This document shows, piece by piece, positions 53,315 to 63,137 of a DNA stretch of 64,000 bases (position 1 is its first letter; each line of letters begins with the position of its first letter). Made by a program: the position numbers and the translations under genes. The DNA lies in NCBI GenBank assembly GCA_002418835.1, contig DIEX01000018.1:66103-130102 (forward strand). The letters run 5' to 3'. The notes below the pieces were generated by a model, which saw only the letters and a list, made by a program, of their open reading frames with translations, had not been told where the DNA came from and ran no database searches. The DNA is from Spirochaetia bacterium UBA5763 (lineage in GTDB: Bacteria; Spirochaetota; UBA4802; UBA5550).

Positions 53315-53944
53315 ATGGCACTGAAGGTACATGAAATTTTTTATTCTCTGCAGGGTGAAACTACAACTTCCGGATTTACCTCTGTATTCATCAGGCTTGC
53401 CGGATGTAATCTGGACTGCATCTGGTGTGATACCCCGCAGGCTAAGTCCGGCGGAATTGATATGACTATTGATGAGATCATGGCAAAAGTGGAATCGCTG
53501 GAACCATTTAATCATATCACCCTAACAGGTGGTGAGCCTCTTATTCAGGGTGAGGCAATGGAGCTTCTGGACAGGCTTACTGATAACGGCTATGATGTGC
53601 AGGTTGAGACAAACGGAAGTGTCATCTTTGACAGTATGCCCCGGGGTGTAAGAATCATTGCAGATGTCAAAACTCCTTCAAGCGGGCAGGAGGGCTCGTT
53701 CAAAATTGAAAATATTAAATTTCTTAAAAAGTACGATGAGGTGAAATTTGTTATAGGAATCATGGAGGACTATCAGTTTGCCAAGGATTTCATAAAAGCC
53801 CATCTTGCAGGAGTGGAGTGCGTCATAAATTTTGCTCCTGCGACAAAACTTATGGAACCCTGGGCCCTTGCGAATCTTATCATAAAGGACAGGCTTAACG
53901 TAAGGCTGAACATTCAGCTCCACAAAGTCGCGAATTTTCAGTGA
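53315..53944 (+). CDS. queE: 7-carboxy-7-deazaguanine synthase (QueE)
   Basis: A 209-residue radical SAM enzyme of queuosine/deazapurine synthesis that makes 7-carboxy-7-deazaguanine. The cluster motif C31-x3-C35-x2-C38 (CNLDCIWC) is in the N-terminal HEIFYSLQGE context typical of QueE, and TGGEPLIQ follows. It is a short form without insertions. The other queuosine genes are not in the window. AAGGATGG precedes the ATG. Confidence 0.92.
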   Translation: MALKVHEIFYSLQGETTTSGFTSVFIRLAGCNLDCIWCDTPQAKSGGIDMTIDEIMAKVESLEPFNHITLTGGEPLIQGEAMELLDRLTDNGYDVQVETNGSVIFDSMPRGVRIIADVKTPSSGQEGSFKIENIKFLKKYDEVKFVIGIMEDYQFAKDFIKAHLAGVECVINFAPATKLMEPWALANLIIKDRLNVRLNIQLHKVANFQ

Positions 53945-54112
53945 CAGAGGTTAATTCTCCACTCAAATTGTTGTTGAAGATAAAGAGGTATTTAAGAATA
54001 TGTTGTAACTCCTGAGTTTTCAGGTGTTCAAATAATACGATTTCTCACATTTGTTGGAAATGACAATGTTTGAATTCTATAATTATAAGCAAATAACAAA
54101 GGAGCATAATCA

Positions 54113-54997
54113 ATGGATTACGTCGGACATGTAATCAGGCCCCCATCTGAGGGATACAGCATGATAATTCAGGTCACAGTGGGATGTTCGCATAACATGT
54201 GTACCTTCTGCGGCGCATATAAAGATCTCAAACCTAAGTTCTGGGTAAAGGACTGGGAAACGGTTAAGAGAGATATTGACGAGGCATCCGGTTACAGGTA
54301 CGGATTCAAGAGAGCTTTCCTTGCTGATGGAGATGTGCTGATTCTTCCCACAGAGGATATCCTGCGTATTATGAATTATATAAAGCAGAAAAATCCGAAT
54401 ATTGAGAGCATTAATGTTTATGGAAATGCGAAAGCTATTCTCCGCAAATCTCCCGAGGACCTTAAGGCCCTGCATGAAGCGGGATTGAATGTAATTTACC
54501 AGGGGATTGAGAGCGGCAATAAAGATGTGCTCCGCAAAATACGCAAAGGTGCTTTCCCTGAAAAGATGAAGGAGGCTGCTGCCAAAGTTATTGATTCAGG
54601 AATCAAGCTTTCACAGACTGTTCTTCTCGGCATAGGCGGCAAGGAGATGTCATTCGAGCATGCACGTGACACAGGACGCCTTCTTGGTGAGATGTCGCCG
54701 GACTTCGCGTCAGCTCTTACAGTGATGATACTTCCGAACACTCCGCTGTTTCAGGAATACAGGGAGGGTAAGTTTGTTCTCCCGGATAAGTTTGAGCTTC
54801 TTGAAGAGCTTAAGATTATCATCAAAAACATGAATGTAAGAAGGAAGTGCTACTTTACCTCCAATCACGCGTCGAACTATCTTCCGATAAAAGCTAATCT
54901 CCCTGAAGATCAGGCTGCTGTGCTTAAGATGATAGACAAAGTTGTCACAACAAAGAATGAGAGTATACTCAGGCGGGAAGAGACAAGGGCGCTGTAG
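54113..54997 (+). CDS. Radical SAM protein with CX4CX2C motif
   Basis: A 294-residue radical SAM protein. The cluster cysteines C25, C30 and C33 are spaced CX4CX2C (GCSHNMCTFCG), one residue longer than the common CX3CX2C and typical of the SHNxCTFC family. The rest is a TIM-barrel-like radical SAM domain (LADGDVLIL, INVYGNAKAIL, IYQGIESGNKDVL). Members have no established reaction. It is not obviously linked to neighbours. AAAGGAG precedes the ATG. Confidence 0.9.
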   Translation: MDYVGHVIRPPSEGYSMIIQVTVGCSHNMCTFCGAYKDLKPKFWVKDWETVKRDIDEASGYRYGFKRAFLADGDVLILPTEDILRIMNYIKQKNPNIESINVYGNAKAILRKSPEDLKALHEAGLNVIYQGIESGNKDVLRKIRKGAFPEKMKEAAAKVIDSGIKLSQTVLLGIGGKEMSFEHARDTGRLLGEMSPDFASALTVMILPNTPLFQEYREGKFVLPDKFELLEELKIIIKNMNVRRKCYFTSNHASNYLPIKANLPEDQAAVLKMIDKVVTTKNESILRREETRAL

Positions 54998-55068
54998 AGA
55001 AACAGTATCTGTTTTTGAATGACTCGATTTTATAAATAAATAAAAGCCGGTTTTTTAAGGAGGAAATT

Positions 55069-55230
55069 ATGGATGATTCCATGGAGAAAGCTCTCAGGCA
55101 GATGGCTGAGGAGTTGAAAGATAATCCAGCCCAGGATAAGCTGAAGCTTATTGAAAAAGTCAGCAGGGATTGTAATCTCACACCTGTACAGACTGAATTT
55201 TTAACTGACAAATATCTGCTGAACGCTTAA
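55069..55230 (+). CDS. Small protein, 53 aa
   Basis: An ATG at 55069 preceded by AAGGAGG (55057-55063) opens a 53-codon frame ending at 55230. The peptide begins MDDSMEKALRQMAEEL and is amphipathic and charged, with one cysteine. It lies between the radical SAM gene and a strong terminator, so it is probably expressed. No family is recognised. Confidence 0.65.
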   Translation: MDDSMEKALRQMAEELKDNPAQDKLKLIEKVSRDCNLTPVQTEFLTDKYLLNA

Positions 55231-55251
55231 AAAGTTTTTACGCATAACAGG

Positions 55252-55295
55252 GCCGGAGAGGATAAAACAGCCGTTTTATTCATCCGGCTTTTTTA
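55252..55295 (+). terminator. Rho-independent terminator
   Basis: GCCGGA (55252-55257) and TCCGGC (55283-55288) enclose a second stem (ATAAAAC / GTTTTAT) and are followed by a T run. It ends the radical SAM/small-protein transcript. Confidence 0.8.
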
Positions 55296-55460
55296 TTTCT
55301 AAGAAGTCTGCAAAGAGCTGCACTTTCAGAATAAAATAAATTTGACCATCAATGATTTACAGATTAATGATATTTGATCCGGCAGATTCCGCCAGCGCTG
55401 TTTGGTTGACGCTATGCCTTCAGATATAAGGAGATTCTTATTCCCGCTTCCCGGAGAATA

Positions 55461-55745
55461 TTACCCGTCAATAAGTTTAACAATGGAGGGCATGGTTGAA
55501 ACTATATCTTTCATAGCAGATGTAACTTCTTCAATCCTTGATTTTACAGACTCGATGCTTTTATCTGTCTCGTCGTCACTCTTCCCGTTCCTCTTTTTTT
55601 CTTCAAGGATGTCAAGTGTTTCAAAAAAATCCATGAGGTATATATTGAACCGCTCACATGCATCATTTACCATATTGTAAATTCTTACAGTTTCAGGATT
55701 TTCAGATTCAACATTTTTCATTTTAAGTATGTATAAAGGCTTCAT
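55461..55745 (-). CDS. Small helical hypothetical protein
   Basis: A 94-residue charged helical protein with a central Glu/Lys/Asp-rich stretch (FFETLDILEEKKRNGKSDDE) and a hydrophobic C-terminal helix. GAGGAG precedes the ATG at 55745. I do not recognise a family. It is transcribed alone, opposite to the neighbours. Confidence 0.65.
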   Translation of the reverse strand: MKPLYILKMKNVESENPETVRIYNMVNDACERFNIYLMDFFETLDILEEKKRNGKSDDETDKSIESVKSRIEEVTSAMKDIVSTMPSIVKLIDG

Positions 55746-56005
55746 TTAAGCTCCTCTTGATTAAAAAGTAATCATCAGCCTCTTTCGTTTCTGAAAGCAG
55801 AATCTTTAATTAACTTTATTTTTGTTTTTTCTTTTAAGCGAGATATTATAAATATACAAAAGGAATTAAGAATTGTTTAATATTTTTTAAAAATCATAAA
55901 CCCTGTGCCAATAATAGTTGCGTCTTTTCCGGGTATTTTATTCACTGCCGCCGTATATCAGGTGCAATTTTGTATAAAACGCTCTGAATAATTGCAGGAG
56001 TAAAA

Positions 56006-57649
56006 ATGAAAAAAATTTATGTAATAGGCCATAAAAATCCGGATACGGATTCCATAGTCTCAGCAATAGCGTATGCTGCTCTAAAGCAGGAGCTTGGTGA
56101 AAAAAATGTATTCCCCGCCAGGGGGGGGAAAGTCAACCTCCAGACAGAATATATACTTCAAAGATTCAATGTCCCCCAGCCTGAATTTGTCAGCGACCTC
56201 GTCCCGCGTGTTAAACATCATATGAGCGGGGAACCTGTCACTCTGCCGCACGGCACTCCTCTGTGGGAGGCAATGCAGGTGCTTTCCAGCAACAGGTTCA
56301 GGATGATTCCATTAATCGGTGATGATAACAGGTACCTGTCGACTCTTCATCACAATACTTTCGCTGAACATATACTGAAGAAAATAGATCCCCAGAAGAA
56401 CAGCGTTATATCAACATCAGTAAGCCATCTCACAAAAACTCTGAGGGCTCAGCCTGTGGTTATAAGAAACGAGAAGGATGTTTTCAGCGCACAGATAGTT
56501 GTCGGGGCATCTGAAATTGAAACTCTCAGGGAATTTATAGATCTAATGCCTGTTGATAACACCATCGTAATAGTAGGAGACAGGGAGGATATCCAGAGGT
56601 ACGTAATCGAACGAAAAGTCCGTGTGCTCATCGTTTCTGCCGGAAGAATGATAAGCAAGGAATTGAAGGAGCTTGCCGCGAAAAATAATGTATCGGTTCT
56701 TACTACACCGTTTCACACCGCCGGGGCTTCATGGCTTGCTCTCCATTCAATGCCTGTGCATTACGCGGGGGATGCCACACTTAAGCCGGTAGCTGCTGAT
56801 GATTATATCAGGAATATCAGGGAAAGGTTTTCAGATTCTGTTTCCCGTTCTCTCCCTGTTGTTGATGAAGATATGAAGGTTATAGGTGTTCTCTCCCAGA
56901 GTGACCTGATGAAGGAACCCAATGTGGGAGTTATACTTGTTGACCATAATGAACTGACACAGGCTGTTGATGGAATTGAACAGTTGCGGATAGTTGAAAT
57001 TATAGATCACCACAGGCTGGGCAACCCGCCCACCGGTTACCCGATCACATTTATAAACAGGCCTGTGGGTTCAACATCAACAATTATAGCAAATCTTTAC
57101 AGGGACTACATGATTCCTGTAAGAAAGGATATTGCATCAATTCTCCTTGGGGGTATTCTCTCTGATACGCTTATACTCAGGTCAGCAACAACAACACGGA
57201 TTGACATTGATACTGCTGAATACCTCTCCCAGATTACAGACCTGGACATGGAGGAGTTCGGCAGGGACATAACATCCGCAGCTTCAATGATAAGCAGCAA
57301 GCCGGTGGAAGAGATTGTAAACATGGATATGAAGCTCTATAATGAGGGCGTTTATTCATTCGCTGTGAGCCAGGTTGAGGTAAACTACCCTGATGAAATA
57401 ATGGAGAGGTCGGATGCCATTCTTGAACACCTTGCAGATATTGCCGAGCAGAAGGATCTCCTCTTCGGTTCACTTCTTGTTACAGATTTAAATCAGTTAA
57501 GCAGTTATCTTTTTATTAAAGGTAAGGATGATTTTATAAGAAAAATCGAATATCCTAAACATAGTGATCATGTGTATTTCCTGAAAGATGTTCTTTCCAG
57601 GAAAAAGCAGCTTATGCCGTATATAGCGGATATTATCAGAAGATTCTGA
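56006..57649 (+). CDS. ppaC: CBS-domain manganese-dependent inorganic pyrophosphatase (family II)
   Basis: A 547-residue cytoplasmic enzyme that hydrolyses pyrophosphate. The DHH domain starts with GHKNPDTDSIVSA, with H9, D13 and D15 as metal ligands, and continues after the insert with IDHHRLGNPP. Between the two parts lie CBS domains (about 68-125 and 248-300) and a DRTGG domain (about 140-245), which bind adenine nucleotides and regulate activity. The DHHA2 domain occupies the C-terminus. The size fits the regulated, CBS-containing form. AGGAG precedes the ATG. Confidence 0.94.
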   Translation: MKKIYVIGHKNPDTDSIVSAIAYAALKQELGEKNVFPARGGKVNLQTEYILQRFNVPQPEFVSDLVPRVKHHMSGEPVTLPHGTPLWEAMQVLSSNRFRMIPLIGDDNRYLSTLHHNTFAEHILKKIDPQKNSVISTSVSHLTKTLRAQPVVIRNEKDVFSAQIVVGASEIETLREFIDLMPVDNTIVIVGDREDIQRYVIERKVRVLIVSAGRMISKELKELAAKNNVSVLTTPFHTAGASWLALHSMPVHYAGDATLKPVAADDYIRNIRERFSDSVSRSLPVVDEDMKVIGVLSQSDLMKEPNVGVILVDHNELTQAVDGIEQLRIVEIIDHHRLGNPPTGYPITFINRPVGSTSTIIANLYRDYMIPVRKDIASILLGGILSDTLILRSATTTRIDIDTAEYLSQITDLDMEEFGRDITSAASMISSKPVEEIVNMDMKLYNEGVYSFAVSQVEVNYPDEIMERSDAILEHLADIAEQKDLLFGSLLVTDLNQLSSYLFIKGKDDFIRKIEYPKHSDHVYFLKDVLSRKKQLMPYIADIIRRF

Positions 57650-57737
57650 TTTTTAAAGAAGATGCTCTTTTCACTTGACAGGGCTCTAAAAGCAGATAGT
57701 ATTAGAAAAAAGCATTTATAAATAAACGGAGAGAAAA

Positions 57738-58667
57738 ATGGGCAGGATTTTATTGTTTTTGATTACTCTTTCACTAATTCTTACAGGGTGCGGCGGAATA
57801 GAAATTCAGATTAAGGACAATTATGTTTACAGCCCTTCATCACATCTGAAAAACAAGTACCCCACAAGTGTTGCATTAACCGGTTCGTATAAATCTAAAA
57901 AAATTGTTTTAAAGGATGATATCCTTGATATCTGCAAGGCTGAACTTGACTCTCTTAAGCTTTTCAGAGAAGTGGGCGTTAAAACCACTCCCGGTTATGA
58001 TGTGGTAATTGATATGAATTTTTCTGACGTGGAGCAGAATGATAAACCGGGACTTTCACTGAGCATAAATATGAAACAGCTCCCTGATAAAAAACTTATT
58101 TATAAGAATAAATACATTCAGATTGGTAATGATGCGAGTTTTAAAACAGCAGATGGTTTTGCAGACCTTTTAAAACTGCTTTTAAATGATTTTACAAAGG
58201 ATATGGATGCGCAGTTTGCTTCATATACAAAGCAGGGCAATCTCCCTGTGAGTCTTTCAGGAAAAAATGTTGTTTGCGCTGTCTTCCAGTTTAAGGATAC
58301 GGTAGAGGGAGAAAAATACGGCGATCCTCTGGCATCAATGATGATGACATCACTTACAAAGACTGTAAATATTAAGGTTGTAGAGAGAGACAGAATTCAG
58401 AAAGCAATAAAAGAACTTGAATTCCAGACTTCGGGCCTTGCTGATTCAACTACAGCAAAGGAAGTTGGAAAATTTCTGAATGCGGATTACCTCATCTATG
58501 GGGAGGTATCTAAAATTAAGGATACCTATCATGTCATTATTCATGTTGTGGATGTAAAACTTGGGGAGATAGTTCTTTCGAGGGATATTGACACAACAGA
58601 TCCCAATGAGTTCAGGGACCTTATGCAGCAGCAGGCTAATTATACGGCCCAGTTTATTTCGAGATAA
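57738..58667 (+). CDS. CsgG/LpoB-like lipoprotein
   Basis: A 309-residue lipoprotein with lipobox LTGC (C18). The C-terminal half (about 175-305) resembles the CsgG/FlgO-like domain: VVCAVFQFKD, the short helix IKVVERDRIQKAIKELEFQ and YLIYGEVSKIKDTYHV. Members act in the outer membrane in secretion or envelope assembly. The function here is unknown. GGAGAG precedes the ATG, and a terminator follows. Confidence 0.8.
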   Translation: MGRILLFLITLSLILTGCGGIEIQIKDNYVYSPSSHLKNKYPTSVALTGSYKSKKIVLKDDILDICKAELDSLKLFREVGVKTTPGYDVVIDMNFSDVEQNDKPGLSLSINMKQLPDKKLIYKNKYIQIGNDASFKTADGFADLLKLLLNDFTKDMDAQFASYTKQGNLPVSLSGKNVVCAVFQFKDTVEGEKYGDPLASMMMTSLTKTVNIKVVERDRIQKAIKELEFQTSGLADSTTAKEVGKFLNADYLIYGEVSKIKDTYHVIIHVVDVKLGEIVLSRDIDTTDPNEFRDLMQQQANYTAQFISR

Positions 58668-58695
58668 CAATCTGTAAAGATTCATGATAATGAGG

Positions 58696-58719
58696 GCCCG
58701 GTATCTGCCGGGCTTTTTT
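58696..58719 (+). terminator. Rho-independent terminator
   Basis: GCCCGG (58696-58701) and CCGGGC (58708-58713) with a 6-base loop and a run of six T. It ends the lipoprotein gene. Confidence 0.85.
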
Positions 58720-58827
58720 ATATTAATTCCGGATGAATTTATGTTCATATAAATTCGTGGAAATTGATGACTCCTCCTTATATTAGTATTAACTTGAATT
58801 TAATAATACAATAAGAGAACGGGTCTT

Positions 58828-61770
58828 TTGAAAATTAAAACACATATATTGTTTTTCCTGAGAATCCTTGTTACTGCATCTGTAGCGATTGCTGCGGGAT
58901 ATTATTTTTTTGCCATGAAAGATATCAGGAGATCTATAGAGTGGACTTTTTCCGGGAGGGTTCATTTTGTAAGTACATATATTTCCATGGTTCAGCAGCA
59001 GGTTGACGGAATGAGCAGAACTATTGCTGAAAATTACAGGAGTGGATCTGCGCCTAAAGTTTCCGGAGCCAGATATTACAGGGAGCATGGAGTCTGGGGG
59101 CTCTCCGGATATGCGGAGGATAAAGGTGTGGGGAGCCTTGCAGGTACATGCACAGGTGTCGGCACATTCCCTCTCCCCCCCTCTGTTAAAAAAGAGTTAA
59201 GTGCTGTTATTTCAATTGATGCAGAGATTGTATCGATACTTGCTTATAATAAAAATGTGACCTGGATATATTATACCTCCGCTGAAAAATTTCTATATCT
59301 TGCTCCGAAGCTTAAGGTTCGCGAATACCAGTTTTCACTTCTGGAGTATAAAAGACCTTTCTGGAACCAGGCTGTACCGGAAAATAATCCCGGTATGAAA
59401 CAGATTATATCTGACCTGTACGAAGACAGTGTCGGGAAGGGGCTTATGGTAACTATTTCATCACCTGTTCATGTGAATGGAAAGTTTATCGGTGTAATGT
59501 CCCTTGATCTTGGTATTGATCACCTCAGGAAACTTTCCATGATCGGATATATTCCCGGAGATACAATCCTTGCTGATGAGAATGGCAGGATTGTTGCACG
59601 CATTGGTGATTTCTCGAAAGATGAAATGTATCCGCTGATCCCTCTCCCCGGATCATGGTTTAGAGGTGATGACGGACTTTTCTGGTTGAGGAGTGAGCTT
59701 GGCGCAGGGGAGCTTAATATACTCCATCGTATAAAAAAGTCAGATTTTTACTTCGCAGCAGCGCGGCGTTCGTTGTTCGTCTGGAGCCTCTCGGGATTTA
59801 TGATAATCATTTTTGTACTGGTATCAAGAGATATTAAAATAAGGGGGATAGAGGAAACTGCGCAGAGAGAAAGTGAAGAGGCTTTACGCAAGAGTGAAGA
59901 ACGCTTTAACCTTGCCATGACTGCAGTTAATGACGGATTGTGGGACTGGAATATGGAAGAGAACACTGTTTTCTTTGATAAGCGTTATTATACACTTGCG
60001 GGATATGAACCCGATGAATTTCCTCATGACTTTTCTGAATGGACTGCGCGGGTGCATCCTGATGACATTGAACGGTCCATGAATGCCATCGATAATCATG
60101 TCAGAGGGCGAACCGCGGTGTTTGATATTGAATTCAGATTCAGGAGAAAAAACGGCACATGGATGTGGATCAGGGGACGCGGAAGAATAGTTGCACGCGA
60201 CAGTAACGGTAAAGTTCTGCGGATGATTGGGACACATACTGATGTCACAGACCGCAGGGAAGCTGAAGACGCATTAATTATTTTCAGCGAGACTGTTGAA
60301 AACTCTACTGACGCAATTGGAATCTCAACACCTCAGGGCAGGCATTATTATCAGAACAGGGCCTTCACTGAACTTTTCGGAGATATCGGTCCAAAACCGG
60401 TTGATACACTCTACGTTGACAGAGCAACTGGTGAAGATGTGTTTCAGACAATCATGGCCGGTGGTCAATGGGCCGGCGAAGTTAAAATGTATTCCAAGAA
60501 CCGTGAAATACTTGAAATAGACCTGCGGGCTTATGCCAATCGCAACACACGCGGTGTTATTACAGCTATTGTGGGGATACATACCGATATCACTGAGAAG
60601 AAGCGTTCAGAGGCTGAAAGGGAAAAACTTCAGGAACAGCTTGGTCAGTCGCAGAAGATGGAATCAGTGGGCAGGCTTGCCGGTGGAATCGCCCATGATT
60701 TCAATAATATGCTTGGAGTGATTATAGGTCAGTCGGAACTTGCACTGATGAGATGTGACAAATCCAGTCCGGTTTATAAGCGGCTTGTTGAAATTGAAAA
60801 GGCTGCGAGGAGATCAGCGGAACTTACGAGTCAGCTTCTTGCTTTCGCGCGGAAGCAGACAGTGGCACCGAGAGTAATTGATCTGAATGAAGCAATTTCA
60901 GGGATGATCTCTATGCTGAGAAGATTAATTGGTGAAGATATTGAACTTCAGTGGCGCCCGGGTGCGGATTTATGGCCGGTGCGTATCGACCCTTCACAGA
61001 TCAACCAGATACTTGCGAATCTCAGTGTTAATGCAAGGGATGCCATCAACGGTGAAGGTATAATCTCCATAGAGACTTCGAATATCACTGTTGATGATGA
61101 ACTGAGTAATAATTATACTGAGGGGATTCCGGGTGATTATGTACTGCTCAATGTAAGAGATACAGGCTGTGGTTTTTCCAGGGAGGCTTATGAACATATT
61201 TTTGAGCCATTTTTTACAACCAAGGGGGCGGGTAAAGGAACAGGGCTCGGTCTTGCAATGGTTTACGGCATCATAAGGCAGAACAGCGGCCATGTCTCTG
61301 TAGAAAGCAGCCCGGGTAAAGGTACACTGTTCAGGATATGTTTTCCACGGAATCGTGGAAAGATAATAAAAGATGAAGCACCGGATAATGACAACAGGGA
61401 TGAGGGGAGCAATGAGACAATACTCCTTGTTGAAGATGAACCTATGCTCCTTGAAATGAGCCGGACAATGCTTGAAGAACTTGGTTACTCAGTTGTTGCA
61501 GTACCAACTCCCGCTGAAGCAATCCGGATGGCTGAGGGGGGGATTGGAATAAAACTTCTGATTACTGATGTTATAATGCCGGGGATGAACGGGAAGGACC
61601 TTGCTCTAAAGATCAGGTCAGTACTTCCGGATGTCAAGAGTATCTACATGTCCGGTTATACTGCGGATATAATTGCTCACCATGGCGTGCTCGATGAAGG
61701 GGTAAACTTCATCCAGAAGCCCTTTAAGATAAATGAACTTGCTGCCTGCATTAAAAAAGCTCTCTCCTGA
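58828..61770 (+). CDS. Hybrid histidine kinase with periplasmic Cache-like sensor and PAS domains
   Basis: 980 residues. Membrane segments at about 8-30 and 310-330 enclose a periplasmic sensor. Two PAS regions follow (about 350-480 and 485-595), then HisKA with H623 in IAHDFNN, a HATPase domain and a receiver with D914. It probably senses a small ligand outside and signals by phosphotransfer. The start is a TTG at 58828; no ATG precedes the first membrane segment. It lies after a terminator and is transcribed alone. Confidence 0.88.
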   Translation: MKIKTHILFFLRILVTASVAIAAGYYFFAMKDIRRSIEWTFSGRVHFVSTYISMVQQQVDGMSRTIAENYRSGSAPKVSGARYYREHGVWGLSGYAEDKGVGSLAGTCTGVGTFPLPPSVKKELSAVISIDAEIVSILAYNKNVTWIYYTSAEKFLYLAPKLKVREYQFSLLEYKRPFWNQAVPENNPGMKQIISDLYEDSVGKGLMVTISSPVHVNGKFIGVMSLDLGIDHLRKLSMIGYIPGDTILADENGRIVARIGDFSKDEMYPLIPLPGSWFRGDDGLFWLRSELGAGELNILHRIKKSDFYFAAARRSLFVWSLSGFMIIIFVLVSRDIKIRGIEETAQRESEEALRKSEERFNLAMTAVNDGLWDWNMEENTVFFDKRYYTLAGYEPDEFPHDFSEWTARVHPDDIERSMNAIDNHVRGRTAVFDIEFRFRRKNGTWMWIRGRGRIVARDSNGKVLRMIGTHTDVTDRREAEDALIIFSETVENSTDAIGISTPQGRHYYQNRAFTELFGDIGPKPVDTLYVDRATGEDVFQTIMAGGQWAGEVKMYSKNREILEIDLRAYANRNTRGVITAIVGIHTDITEKKRSEAEREKLQEQLGQSQKMESVGRLAGGIAHDFNNMLGVIIGQSELALMRCDKSSPVYKRLVEIEKAARRSAELTSQLLAFARKQTVAPRVIDLNEAISGMISMLRRLIGEDIELQWRPGADLWPVRIDPSQINQILANLSVNARDAINGEGIISIETSNITVDDELSNNYTEGIPGDYVLLNVRDTGCGFSREAYEHIFEPFFTTKGAGKGTGLGLAMVYGIIRQNSGHVSVESSPGKGTLFRICFPRNRGKIIKDEAPDNDNRDEGSNETILLVEDEPMLLEMSRTMLEELGYSVVAVPTPAEAIRMAEGGIGIKLLITDVIMPGMNGKDLALKIRSVLPDVKSIYMSGYTADIIAHHGVLDEGVNFIQKPFKINELAACIKKALS

Positions 61771-61782
61771 AACTGCTTTTAT

Positions 61783-62169
61783 TCACCAGCTGTAATAATC
61801 AACATCATGGAAATCTTTAAGCACATCAGCCGCTTCATAAGCGTGTTCCATCTTAATAAGAATATAATCAGTATCAAAAGTTGAAAGTGTAAAGATCGGT
61901 ATCTTCTTATCCGCAAGGGGAACTGTTATTGAGCTTATTACACCGGTTTCGCTGAACTCAAGTTTTTTATTCACTTTGAATATCTTCATGCTGCATTCAT
62001 GTGGATATTCTTCCGGCAGCCCTTCCCCTGCACATATAACAGAGAACTCTTCACCTGTATCTGTTATGCTGTAGAATCGTGTGCGGTCAACCCATTCAGG
62101 AATTTCAGACCCTGAAGGGAGTTTTACTATGGTATAATCACCCGGCAGAATGGTTATAGGGAGTTTCAT
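61783..62169 (-). CDS. ACT-domain protein (CASTOR-like)
   Basis: A 128-residue protein with the arrangement of double ACT/CASTOR-like proteins: an N-terminal part with YTIVKLPSGSEIPEWV and a C-terminal ACT part with ISSITVPLADKKIPIFTLSTFDTDYIL. They bind amino acids. It is transcribed alone, convergent with the kinase gene. Confidence 0.83.
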   Translation of the reverse strand: MKLPITILPGDYTIVKLPSGSEIPEWVDRTRFYSITDTGEEFSVICAGEGLPEEYPHECSMKIFKVNKKLEFSETGVISSITVPLADKKIPIFTLSTFDTDYILIKMEHAYEAADVLKDFHDVDYYSW

Positions 62170-62327
62170 TTTTTCACGCTCTATATTTTGATGCTGCCAT
62201 TACAAAGTATGTATTTTTATTTTTCTACTCTTTTACTCTTTGGGGATAATAATAAATACCGTTATATAAGCCTTCAATTTTCTTGACAGATGAATTGGCG
62301 GATATAGTTTTTATCCGGAGGCACAGT

Positions 62328-63137
62328 ATGAGTTATGATAAAAGAGTGATCAAACTTCAGGAGAACATTTATGCGGTGCGCGGCATATGGCTTAACGGCT
62401 TCTCCTTTTTCAATACCTATTCATATATCCTCTGCTCTGAAAAAAATAATGAAATATTGCTGATAGATACATGCGGCCCCGGCAGCGGGAGTATGATTAA
62501 TCATGCTGTTGAGGTAATGGGGCGTTCCATGACAGATATAACAGGGATTGCCCTGACTCACTGGCATAAAGATCACACCGGGAGCCTTGCAGAAGTTGTT
62601 TCTATGGCAGGTACTCCGGATAAACCTGTTAAAATCTTCATCCATAAAGAGGATGCTCCGATTCTGTTATCACAGAAGATTAAGCTCCTGACAATGCACC
62701 CTTCGCTCAGGATGAAGATGCCCCACGGCCCGGGTAAACTCCCGCGAAAGGGATTATTCAGTCTTGTAGAGCTTGCTCCAGAAAGCGGAGAGAATCCTCT
62801 TGATGCTTATGATGTTGAATTTATTCACACACCGGGTCATACGCCGGGTCATACATCCTATTTATACAGGAGGAGCATGTCGCTTTTCTCCGGCTGCGGG
62901 CTTTCTCTGTTCGGGAGAAATACTGTTGGGGTTGTACCGGTATTTTATAACAGGGATAAACAGGTTGAATCAGCGAAGAAACTTGCAGATATGGAATTCA
63001 GCTATCTATATCCGGCCCATCTTAATGTCAGGAGAGATGAAATAAAAAGAGAAAACCGTGTGCCTTTTAAAGGAAAAATTAAGAGTATCGACCGCATAAC
63101 AGGGACACTGCCGGTATTCCGGTACCCGAAGAGTTAA
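62328..63137 (+). CDS. Metallo-beta-lactamase-fold hydrolase
   Basis: A 269-residue protein with the zinc-binding motif H78-x-H80-x-D82-H83 in THWHKDHTG and further ligands in HTPGHTPGHTS. Members of this fold hydrolyse thioesters, lactones or related bonds; the substrate is unknown. The start is set at ATG 62328 with GGAGG upstream; the frame extends 15 codons further without a site. Its stop codon overlaps that of mntP (TTAA at 63134-63137). Confidence 0.88.
   Translation: MSYDKRVIKLQENIYAVRGIWLNGFSFFNTYSYILCSEKNNEILLIDTCGPGSGSMINHAVEVMGRSMTDITGIALTHWHKDHTGSLAEVVSMAGTPDKPVKIFIHKEDAPILLSQKIKLLTMHPSLRMKMPHGPGKLPRKGLFSLVELAPESGENPLDAYDVEFIHTPGHTPGHTSYLYRRSMSLFSGCGLSLFGRNTVGVVPVFYNRDKQVESAKKLADMEFSYLYPAHLNVRRDEIKRENRVPFKGKIKSIDRITGTLPVFRYPKS

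Noticed and set aside
20947..58784. Shared 13-mer TCCTCCTTATATT upstream of two hybrid kinase genes (20947-20959 and 58772-58784)
   Set aside because: In one case it overlaps a -10 box; the second has no matching -35 box and a different distance to the start, so it may be chance.
62283..62307. TTGACA followed by TATAGT before the metallo-beta-lactamase-fold gene
   Set aside because: The spacer is only 14 bases, too short for a normal sigma-70 promoter.
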